Below the pieces are notes generated by a model. It worked only from the letters and a program-made list of their open reading frames with translations, ran no database searches and was not told where the DNA came from. A DNA stretch of 64,000 nt from Paraburkholderia sp. Ac-20340 (GTDB lineage Bacteria > Pseudomonadota > Gammaproteobacteria > Burkholderiales > Burkholderiaceae): assembly GCF_017104965.1 (NCBI RefSeq), contig NZ_JAAGPR010000023.1, forward strand, positions 62,001-126,000. The letters are read 5' to 3'. Both the position numbers and the translations under genes were made by a program. Shown in pieces: positions 54,401 through 60,913 of the stretch (position 1 is the stretch's first letter; each line of letters begins with the position of its first letter).

Positions 54401-55286
54401 CGCTCAGGATCACCTGGAGCACGGGCGCGTCGCCTGCAATGGCGAGCGGTTCCGGGTCGTCGAGCGACGACGCCGCAAACGCCGTGGTGTTCAGCACCAG
54501 CGCGATGTCGTGCTCGGCGGCGAGGCGATCGAGCACGTCGCGGCTGATCGCGTCCTTGAGCGAGGTGATCGCGAGCGGCAGCGGATTCAATCCGCGCTCG
54601 CTCAGCGCGTCGATCAGCGCATCGAAGGCAGCCGTGTTGGCGGCCTGCAAATGCGCCTTGTAAAACAGGATCGCGACGACCGGCGCGCCGGCTTGCCAGC
54701 GCGCGCGCCAGTCCTCGACGGTCGCCACGTCGCGCGACGGGTGATAAAGCGATGCGGCGGGCAGCGCCACCGGCGGCGCGGGTTCGACGCCAAAACCGAA
54801 CGCACGCCACGCCAGCGCGCGCAGAAAACCCTCGGCATTGGCCGCGCCGCCTTCGCGCAGATAACGCCAGAGCAGCCGGCAGAACTCGGGCTCCGCGCGG
54901 CTTTTGGCGATCAGGTTCGGATCTTCCTGCAGATCGCCGGAAAACATCGCCAGCGTCTGGCCGCGTTGCTCGGCGAGCGTCGTGACCTGCTCGATGCCGT
55001 AAGGCCAGTAGGCTTCGCCGCCCAGATGATCGACGACGACCACCTTCGCGTGCTGCAACACGTCGTCGACGTAAAAATCCACCGAGGCGGGCTGGCGCAG
55101 ATACGTCACGTTCGCGAGCCGCACGCTCGGGAAACCGGCAGGCAGGCGCGGCACGACGCTCGCCAGCAGCGCGAGCGTCGTATCGGCCGAACTCAGCACG
55201 ACGATTTCCGCGGGCTGCTGGTCGATGCGAATGACGCCCTGCGAGTCGTCGACGAAACCACCTGGCGTGGTGCGCAAAAGATGCAT
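51495..55286 (-). CDS. cobN: cobaltochelatase large subunit CobN
   Basis: A 1263-aa protein, the normal size for CobN. Recognisable stretches include PVVAILFYKAHLQAANTAAFDAL, AGDAPVLQVILSGGN, LVLANYPMSEGRIGNGVGLDTPASV, HVGKHGNLEWLPGKS and the C-terminal VVNPKWIEGVQRHGYKG. CobN binds hydrogenobyrinic acid a,c-diamide and inserts cobalt with two AAA/VWA partners. It is second in the riboswitch-controlled unit, 48 nt after cobW, and is followed by chlI and chlD. Confidence 0.97.
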   Translation of the reverse strand: MHLLRTTPGGFVDDSQGVIRIDQQPAEIVVLSSADTTLALLASVVPRLPAGFPSVRLANVTYLRQPASVDFYVDDVLQHAKVVVVDHLGGEAYWPYGIEQVTTLAEQRGQTLAMFSGDLQEDPNLIAKSRAEPEFCRLLWRYLREGGAANAEGFLRALAWRAFGFGVEPAPPVALPAASLYHPSRDVATVEDWRARWQAGAPVVAILFYKAHLQAANTAAFDALIDALSERGLNPLPLAITSLKDAISRDVLDRLAAEHDIALVLNTTAFAASSLDDPEPLAIAGDAPVLQVILSGGNRDDWVKDNHGLNSRDIAMHIALPEVDGRVITRAISFKGLAYHCKDTQVDVVRYQPDVERVAFVAELARRWCRLRTVPNAQKKLALVLANYPMSEGRIGNGVGLDTPASVVNILRMLRDEGYRVADLPEDGEALMHTLTQGVTNDPDTRALRPAWQSLALDDYRARFAQLPVDAQNALIARWGAPEQDPTVRRGRFMIAGWRCGQVFVGIQPSRSRGDDSYANYHDADLVPPHAYLAFYFWLRESFGIDAIAHVGKHGNLEWLPGKSVALADTCWPDMALGPLPHLYPFIVNDPGEGSQAKRRAQAVIIDHLMPPLTRAENYGPLQDLERQVDEYYEALMVDPRRAKLLRKTILATIIEHKLHEELSVAAPQNEQGEDELLNRADAYLCELKEAQIRDGLHTFGESPQGTQRRDTLLALGRYASGDGQGANAGLIDALARDFGIDHLLDAATVDWAAPWTGARPALLTQAIDAPWRHAGDTRERLEALAAALLARACDEANALDEIASTLPHAARVIARLRDDVLPRLDACGHEELRQLRRGFEGRFVPPGPSGSPSRGRPDVLPTGRNFYSVDTRAVPTQAAWSLGLKSAQQLIERHLQEHGDFPRAIGLSVWGTATMRTGGDDIAQALALIGARPKWAAGSQRVIDFEIMPVEALDRPRIDVTLRVSGFFRDAFPNVMHLFDAAVQAVAELDEPEHLNPLRARIQRERDALIAEGMEAGEARRRAGWRVFSAKPGAYGAGLQSMIDHRQWQSDADLALAYQAWGGYAYAQKSSGDDARDAFRKRLASIDVILQNQDNREHDLLDSNDYYQFQGGMAAAARHFSQAQPTLYHADHSNPAAPRIRPLHEEIARVIRSRVVNPKWIEGVQRHGYKGAAEMAATVDYLFGYDATARVVGDHQYALVADAYVHDDATRAFMQRHNPHALHAICERLIEAMQRGLWQAPGEHRERIEQRLLEVGERMEGR

Positions 55287-55334
55287 GGCGGTTCCGTCAG
55301 TGCAAACTTGAAAAGGTGAGACGCAAACGCGCGC

Positions 55335-56429
55335 TTATTGAGCGACGGCGACAGCCGCCAGTGCGGCGTCGAAGGCGCTTTGCAGCGTGGCCGCATCGAG
55401 GTCTTCGCCGATCAGCACGAAGCGGCTCGCAAGCGTGCCGGCCTGCTGCGCCGCGCTTTCCTGCGCGTTCCAGCGGCGATCGAAATAGCTGTCGAAACGG
55501 CGGCCCACACCCTGGATCACGAGGCGCATCGGCGCGCCCGGCAGCGCGGCGAAGCCCTTCGCGCGATAGATCGTGTGCTTGTCCACGAGGCCTTGCAGCA
55601 CTTCGATGGCCACTTCGCGCGATGTGACGCGGCCTTCGACCACGACCGAGTCGAATTCGTCGTGATGATGGTCGGCATCGTCGGCGGAACCGTGGTGATC
55701 GTGGCGCAGATGGATGCTTTCTTCCGACGCCGATTCGAGCCCGAGCAGCGTATGCAGGTCGAGCTGGCCGTGCTGCGCGCGCACGATCTTCACCTGCGGC
55801 GGCAGTTCCTCGCGCAGTTCGGCGATCAGCGCTTCCTGACCTGCTTCGTCGATCAGATCGGTCTTGTTGAGGATCACCAGATCGGCGGCGCCAAGCTGGT
55901 CTTCGAACAGATCGTGCAGCGGCGATTCGTGATCGAGATTCGGATCGGCCTTGCGCTGCTCGTCCACGGCCTGCGGATTGGCCGCGAACTGGCCGCTCGC
56001 GGCGGCCGGGCCGTCGACCACGGTCACCACGGCATCGACGGTGAACGCGTTGCGGATCGACGGCCAGTTGAAGGCCTGCACGAGCGGCTTGGGCAGCGCG
56101 AGACCGGACGTTTCGATCAGCACGTGATCGATATCGCCGCGACGCTCCAGCAACTGCTCCATCACCGGGAAGAATTCTTCCTGCACCGTGCAGCACAGGC
56201 AGCCGTTCGCCAGTTCGTAAAGCTGGCCTTCGGTTTCGTTGCCGTTTTCGTCGCAGCCGATGCCGCAACCGCGCAGGATTTCGCCGTCGATACCCAGCTC
56301 GCCGAATTCGTTGACGATGACCGCGACGCGCAGGCCGCCTGCGTGCTGAAGAATGTGACGCAGCAGCGTGGTCTTGCCGCTACCGAGAAAGCCCGTGACG
56401 ATGGTGACCGGGATCTTGCGCATTTGCAT
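55335..56429 (-). CDS. cobW: CobW, P-loop metallochaperone GTPase for cobalamin synthesis
   Basis: The ATG at 56429 follows AAGGAGCACCC, giving 364 aa. GFLGSGKTT (13-21) is the P-loop, NGCLCC (75-80) is the COG0523 CxCC metal site, and NKTDLI is the G4 motif. A His-rich linker (HLRHDHHGS ... HHHDEF) precedes the C-terminal CobW domain. It is thought to deliver cobalt to CobN. It heads the unit cobW-cobN-chlI-chlD, behind a cobalamin riboswitch. Confidence 0.96.
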   Translation of the reverse strand: MQMRKIPVTIVTGFLGSGKTTLLRHILQHAGGLRVAVIVNEFGELGIDGEILRGCGIGCDENGNETEGQLYELANGCLCCTVQEEFFPVMEQLLERRGDIDHVLIETSGLALPKPLVQAFNWPSIRNAFTVDAVVTVVDGPAAASGQFAANPQAVDEQRKADPNLDHESPLHDLFEDQLGAADLVILNKTDLIDEAGQEALIAELREELPPQVKIVRAQHGQLDLHTLLGLESASEESIHLRHDHHGSADDADHHHDEFDSVVVEGRVTSREVAIEVLQGLVDKHTIYRAKGFAALPGAPMRLVIQGVGRRFDSYFDRRWNAQESAAQQAGTLASRFVLIGEDLDAATLQSAFDAALAAVAVAQ

Positions 56430-56654
56430 GGGTGCTCCTTCGGCGCTCTGGCCGCAGGTGGACTGCGCCGCGCCGGACGTGGCGCGCGCGCCTTCGCGTT
56501 TCCCGAGCGCCGGTTGCAACGCGCAGCGCGCCTGCCGCGAAGCAGGCGTGACACGACAACCAGACGATGAAGCGAAGACGCGTCGCAAGCCAAAGCCAGC
56601 GCACGCATGGAAATCATGGACGGTGCGCCGCATCCCCGCAGCGCGCGTCCCGCG

Positions 56655-56900
56655 TATCTGGCCGGTATCCGGACTGACGAACGCCGCTTCGCCTTCCCAC
56701 GCGGGGCCATCAGGACCATGTGGTCCGTCTGTCCTGCCTGCGCAGTGGCGTTGCTTGAAGCGGCGTGCATCGGCTTGCGGCCGATGCGCTCGTTGTACCG
56801 TTGCGGGTGCAGTTCAGGCCGGCTGTCATGTCGATGGCCGACGTGATAGCTCCCTGATTCCCGTTTAACCGCGTGCAGAACGATCGCGCACGCGAGCACC
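56655..56900 (-). promoter_or_regulatory. cobalamin riboswitch upstream of cobW
   Basis: Reading the minus strand, the conserved core appears in order: AAACGGGAATCAGG, CTGCACCCGCAACGGTA, CGCCACTGCG, TGGGAAGGCG and the B12 box GTCAGTCCGGATACCGGCC (56678-56660). These match the AdoCbl riboswitch consensus blocks and spacing. The box ends about 230 nt before the cobW start. It should lower expression of the cobW unit when cobalamin is plentiful. Ends are approximate. Confidence 0.92.
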
Positions 56901-56912
56901 AGAGTGCGTGCG

Positions 56913-56941
56913 AGTGTAGGCGCGGGCCACCCCTGCGTCAA
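56913..56941 (-). promoter_or_regulatory. sigma70-type promoter for the riboswitch and cobW unit
   Basis: On the minus strand TTGACG (56941-56936) and TACACT (56918-56913) are spaced 17 bp. Transcription would start near 56905, just before the riboswitch core, leaving a leader of about 475 nt. Confidence 0.72.
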
Positions 56942-56968
56942 CCGGGCGGCGCGGCCTTCGGTCGCCTT

Positions 56969-56992
56969 GCAGCGCCGCTGGAGCGGCGCTGC
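56969..56992. promoter_or_regulatory. near-perfect GC palindrome upstream of cobE
   Basis: GCAGCGCCGCT and AGCGGCGCTGC flank a GG centre, a 22-nt-armed palindrome 37 nt before the cobE start. It could be an operator or an RNA hairpin affecting cobE, or an incidental GC feature. No riboswitch core is seen on this strand. Confidence 0.3.
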
Positions 56993-57028
56993 GTGCGCGA
57001 AAGCGTGTGCTATCGTAGCGCGCATTCC

Positions 57029-57643
57029 ATGCGGGACACGTCAGACCTTGCGTGCCGCGTCACCGGCTTTGGCCGCTTTTACGTGAATCGCTCCCAACCT
57101 GCCGATCCCTTGCCCGACGCCGCCGCACTGGCCGACCCTGCGCTCGACACGGCGTTTGCCGACGCCTTCGCGCTCGGCATCGGCTGCCGTAGCGGCGTGA
57201 CGCTCGCGCAGATCGAGGCGGCGGTGGCGGCGCGGCTCGGCGCGTGGCCGCTTGCGCGCGTAAAGGCGGTCGGCACGCTCGACGCCAAGGCCGCCGAACC
57301 GGCGCTGCTCGCCTTTTGCGACGCGCACGCGCTGCCGCTGCACAGCTTCGCGCGCGAGCAGGTCGCCGCGCTCGACGCCGCGGCCTTGCTATCGGCGCCC
57401 AGCGTTGCGGCGCAGGCCCGCTTCGGCGTGGCAGGCGTGAGCGAACCGTGCGCGCGGCTGGCGGCCCGGGGCGGCCCGCTGGTGCGCGCGAAACTCGCGC
57501 TCGACGGCGTGACGGTGGCGCTCGCCGCTTTCGGCAATAGCGCCGATAGTGCGTCCGAAACGGTGCCCGAAACTGCGCCCGAGACTGCACCCGATACCGC
57601 AAAAACAAGCCCCATTCAGCACAACATCGCAACCCAGGACTGA
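57029..57643 (+). CDS. cobE: cobalamin biosynthesis protein CobE (CbiG C-domain type)
   Basis: The ATG at 57029 gives 204 aa. FALGIGCRSGVTLAQIEAAV is the CobE/CbiG_C signature, followed by VGTLDAKAAEPALLAFCDAHALPLHSF and the ARFGVAGVSEPCARLAA segment. Its precise biochemical role in the aerobic pathway is not established. A C-terminal tail carries three 12-bp repeats encoding ET(V/A)P. A similar domain is also inside the cobJ fusion. It heads the plus-strand unit cobE-cobO-cobB-bluB. Confidence 0.88.
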   Translation: MRDTSDLACRVTGFGRFYVNRSQPADPLPDAAALADPALDTAFADAFALGIGCRSGVTLAQIEAAVAARLGAWPLARVKAVGTLDAKAAEPALLAFCDAHALPLHSFAREQVAALDAAALLSAPSVAAQARFGVAGVSEPCARLAARGGPLVRAKLALDGVTVALAAFGNSADSASETVPETAPETAPDTAKTSPIQHNIATQD

Positions 57644-57652
57644 TCCGCGACG

Positions 57653-58255
57653 ATGAAAACCGACCCCGAATCGCACCAGCGCATGACCCAACGCCGCCGC
57701 GAAGGCCACGAGAAGAAGCAGGCCGCCGCGACCCACGAAAAAGGCCTGTTGATCGTCAACACCGGCAACGGCAAGGGCAAGAGCACGGCCGCATTCGGCA
57801 TGGCCGTGCGCGTGCTCGGCCACGGCATGAAGCTGGGCGTCGTGCAGTTCATCAAGGGCGCGCTGCATACCTCCGAGCGCGACTTCCTCGCGAGCGTCGC
57901 GCACTGCGACTTCGTGACGATGGGCGACGGCTACACCTGGAACACCCAGAATCGCGACGCCGATGTCGCCACCGCGCGCAAAGGCTGGGACGAAGCGAAG
58001 CGCATGATCGAAAGCGGCGAATACGGCATGGTGATCCTCGACGAGCTGAACACCGTGCTCAAGTACGACTATCTGCCGCTCGAAGAAGTGCTGGAAGTGC
58101 TCACCGCGCGCGGGCCGATGCAGCACGTCGTCGTCACGGGCCGCCACGCGCCCGATGCGCTGATCGAAGCCGCCGACCTCGTCACCGAAATGCGCCTCGT
58201 GAAGCATCCGTACCGCGAGCAAGGCGTGAAAGCGCAAAAGGGCGTGGAGTTTTGA
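57653..58255 (+). CDS. cobO: cob(I)yrinic acid a,c-diamide adenosyltransferase (CobO/BtuR)
   Basis: A 200-aa CobA/CobO/BtuR-type enzyme with the modified Walker A GNGKGKST at 38-45, then ERDFLASVAHCDFV, GDGYTWNTQNRDAD and MVILDELNTVL. It attaches the adenosyl group to cob(I)alamin intermediates using ATP. It starts 9 nt after cobE and ends 4 nt before cobB. Confidence 0.97.
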   Translation: MKTDPESHQRMTQRRREGHEKKQAAATHEKGLLIVNTGNGKGKSTAAFGMAVRVLGHGMKLGVVQFIKGALHTSERDFLASVAHCDFVTMGDGYTWNTQNRDADVATARKGWDEAKRMIESGEYGMVILDELNTVLKYDYLPLEEVLEVLTARGPMQHVVVTGRHAPDALIEAADLVTEMRLVKHPYREQGVKAQKGVEF

Positions 58256-58259
58256 CGCC

Positions 58260-59579
58260 ATGAAGGCGATGACCGGACCGCTCGCCTGCCCCGCGCTCTT
58301 CATCAGCGCGCCGGCTTCGGGCCAGGGCAAGACCACGCTCACGGCGGGACTCGCGCGTCTGCATCGCCGCAAGGGGAAACGCGTGCGCGTCTTCAAGACC
58401 GGCCCGGATTTTCTCGATCCGATGATCCTCGCGCACGCGAGCGGCGCGCCGGTCATGTCGCTCGATCTCTGGATGGTGGGCGAAGCCGGCTGCCGCGCGC
58501 TGCTCGCGCAGGCCGCGCACGAAGCCGATCTGATCCTGATCGAAGGCGTGATGGGCCTGTTCGACGGCACGCCCAGCAGCGCCGATCTGGCCGCGAAGTT
58601 CGGCGTGCCGGTGGCTGCCGTGATCGGCGCGAATTCGATGGCGCAGACCTTTGGCGCGATCGCTTTCGGCCTTGCGCACTATCGCGCCGATGTGCCGTTT
58701 CATGGCGTGCTGGCCAACCGCGTGGGTTCGGCGCGGCACGCCCAGATGCTGCAGGAAGGCATGCCCGACGGACTGCGCTGGCTCGGCCACGTGGCGAGCG
58801 ACGCGCAGTTTTCGCTGCCCGATCGCCACCTCGGGCTGCATCAGGCCAGCGAAATCGACGATCTCGATGCGCGGATCGAACGCGCCGCCGACGCGCTCGA
58901 ACACACGGCGCTGGCCGCCTTGCCGCCCGCCGTCACGTTCGAGCCGCCCGCGGCCGAAGCCGCGCTGCCGCGTTGGCTCGAAGGCAGGCACATCGCCATT
59001 GCGCGCGACGCCGCGTTCTCGTTTCTCTATCCGGCCAACCTCGCGCTGCTCGAAGCGCTCGGCGCGCGCCTGAGCTTCTTTTCACCGCTCGCCGATGAAA
59101 CCGCGCCCGCCGACGCCAGCGCCGTCTATCTGCCCGGCGGCTATCCCGAACTGCACGCGGCCACGCTCGCGGCGAACACGCGCAGCGCGGCTTCGCTGCG
59201 CGCGCACGCCGAAGCGGGCAAACCGCTGGTCGCCGAATGCGGCGGCATGCTGTATCTGCTCGACGCGCTCACCACCGTCGACGGCACGCGCACGCCGATG
59301 CTCGGCCTGCTTCCGGGCGACGCCGCGATGCAAAAGCGCTTCGCCGCGCTCGGCATGCAGCGTCTGGACGGCGCACACGGCACGCTCACCGGCCACACGT
59401 TCCACTACTCGCGCGTGAGCACGCCGCTTGCGCCCGCGCTGCGCGCCCGCCACGCCCAGACCGGCGCGGACGGCGAAGCGCTCTATCGCCACGGCGCGAT
59501 CACCGCGACCTATATGCACGCCTACTGGCCTTCCAATCCGGCCTTCGCGGCCGCCCTATTCCATGGCACAACCCTTTGA
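58260..59579 (+). CDS. cobB: hydrogenobyrinic/cobyrinic acid a,c-diamide synthase
   Basis: A 439-aa protein: an ATP-binding half with SAPASGQGKTTLTAGLARLH and GVMGLFDG, then a class I glutamine amidotransferase half with AVYLPGGYPELH and the nucleophile in VAECGGMLYLLDAL, closing with ATYMHAYWP. It amidates the a and c side chains using glutamine, which is needed before cobalt insertion by CobN. The end overlaps bluB by 17 nt. CbiA is the anaerobic counterpart; gene context favours CobB. Confidence 0.95.
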   Translation: MKAMTGPLACPALFISAPASGQGKTTLTAGLARLHRRKGKRVRVFKTGPDFLDPMILAHASGAPVMSLDLWMVGEAGCRALLAQAAHEADLILIEGVMGLFDGTPSSADLAAKFGVPVAAVIGANSMAQTFGAIAFGLAHYRADVPFHGVLANRVGSARHAQMLQEGMPDGLRWLGHVASDAQFSLPDRHLGLHQASEIDDLDARIERAADALEHTALAALPPAVTFEPPAAEAALPRWLEGRHIAIARDAAFSFLYPANLALLEALGARLSFFSPLADETAPADASAVYLPGGYPELHAATLAANTRSAASLRAHAEAGKPLVAECGGMLYLLDALTTVDGTRTPMLGLLPGDAAMQKRFAALGMQRLDGAHGTLTGHTFHYSRVSTPLAPALRARHAQTGADGEALYRHGAITATYMHAYWPSNPAFAAALFHGTTL

Positions 59580-60231
59580 CGAAGCCGAACGCGCGGCGGT
59601 TTACCGCGCGATCTACGAGCGGCGCGACATGCGTCACTTCGCGCCCGGCCCCGTCGATCCGGCGGTGCTGGCGCGCCTGCTCGACGCCGCGCATCACGCG
59701 CCGAGCGTCGGCTTCATGCAGCCCTGGCGCATCGTGCGGATCACCGACGCCGCCGTGCGCGAGCAGCTTCAGCAAGCCGTCGAGCGCGAGCGCATCGCGA
59801 CCGCCGACGCGCTCGGCAAGCGCCGCGAAGAGTTCATGAAGCTCAAGGTGGAAGGCATGCGCGAGTGCGGCGAACTGCTGGTCGTCGCGTTGATGGATCG
59901 CCGCGAGGCACATATTTTCGGCCGCCGCACGCTGCCGGAAATGGATCTGGCTTCGGTGGCCTGCGCGATCCAGAACATGTGGCTGGCCGCGCGCGCCGAA
60001 GGGCTCGGCATGGGCTGGGTCTCGATTTTCGATGTCGACGAAGTGCATGCGCTGCTGGGCATGCCGGAAGGCGCGAAGCCCGTGGCGATCCTGTGCGTCG
60101 GCCATGTGGCCGAGTTCTATCCGAAGCCGATGCTCGAAATCGAGCATTGGGCCGAACGCAAGGATCTGGGCGAATGCGTGTATGAAAACCGCTGGCCGCA
60201 GCTGCCCGAAGATTCGCAGCCGCAGGATTGA
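59563..60231 (+). CDS. bluB: 5,6-dimethylbenzimidazole synthase BluB
   Basis: The ATG at 59563 gives 222 aa and overlaps cobB. It is a nitroreductase-fold flavin enzyme: RRDMRHFAPGPVDPAVLARLL, APSVGFMQPWRI, GRRTLPEMDLASVACAIQNMWLAARAEGLGMGWVS. BluB destroys reduced FMN with O2 to make DMB, the lower ligand of B12. Its presence agrees with the aerobic style of this locus. Confidence 0.95.
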   Translation: MAQPFDEAERAAVYRAIYERRDMRHFAPGPVDPAVLARLLDAAHHAPSVGFMQPWRIVRITDAAVREQLQQAVERERIATADALGKRREEFMKLKVEGMRECGELLVVALMDRREAHIFGRRTLPEMDLASVACAIQNMWLAARAEGLGMGWVSIFDVDEVHALLGMPEGAKPVAILCVGHVAEFYPKPMLEIEHWAERKDLGECVYENRWPQLPEDSQPQD

Positions 60232-60243
60232 GACGCCGCGTTT

Positions 60244-60873
60244 TTACTGCGTCAGCGGTTTGACCGACGTCACTTCGGGCATGGCCGCCGTTGCGCCGCC
60301 CTGCGCGCCGGCAGGCAGCACATCCTTCATCTTCACGCGCCACTGCGGCGCGCCCGCGTAAGGCATCTTCGCCAGCGCACCCGCGACCAGATACGGCAGC
60401 GCCTGCTGCGCGTCGGCGTTGCGGTCGCGCTTTTCGGCGCTGACCTTGTACGCTTCGCGGCCATCGGGCAGCGCGAAGAAGCGCAGCGTCAGCGTATGCA
60501 CATAGCGATGGCCGAACCACGGCAGCGACGGACCTTGCGCAGGCGCGCAGCCGCCCTTGCAGTCGCCGGTGGCGATCGTGACATCGGCGGGACGCGAAGC
60601 CCACGCGGCGGAAACCAGATAGCGCGCAGCGTCGGGCGCGCCTTCCTGGAAGCCGCGTTGCGCCAGGCCCGCGCGCAACAGCGCCTCGTAGGGCAGGCTT
60701 TCGCCCGCTTCGGCCTGCGCCGGCGTATGGGCGAATCGATACGTCGATGCCGCGCCTTCGGCGGGCAGAGCGCCGCTCGCCTGCACGTCGGCGCTCGCGC
60801 CAGCGCAACCGGCGAGTGCGCCCGCCAGCGACACGGCGCAGATCGTCATCAGGTACTTCACTGCGTACTCCAT
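60244..60873 (-). CDS. DUF4136 lipoprotein
   Basis: The ATG at 60873 gives 209 aa; one at 60849 is also possible. A lipoprotein signal ends in LAGALAGC. The mature part begins with a variable stretch, then TYRFAHTPAQAEAGESLPYEALLRAGLAQRGF and a beta-rich domain that looks like DUF4136, often found in outer-membrane-associated lipoproteins. Function unknown. It follows the CHASE2 kinase by 40 nt on the same strand and converges on bluB with an 12-nt gap. Confidence 0.72.
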   Translation of the reverse strand: MEYAVKYLMTICAVSLAGALAGCAGASADVQASGALPAEGAASTYRFAHTPAQAEAGESLPYEALLRAGLAQRGFQEGAPDAARYLVSAAWASRPADVTIATGDCKGGCAPAQGPSLPWFGHRYVHTLTLRFFALPDGREAYKVSAEKRDRNADAQQALPYLVAGALAKMPYAGAPQWRVKMKDVLPAGAQGGATAAMPEVTSVKPLTQ

Positions 60874-60913
60874 CGGAATCTTTGCCAGCAGGTTCTGAGT
60901 GCGTGCGGGGCCA

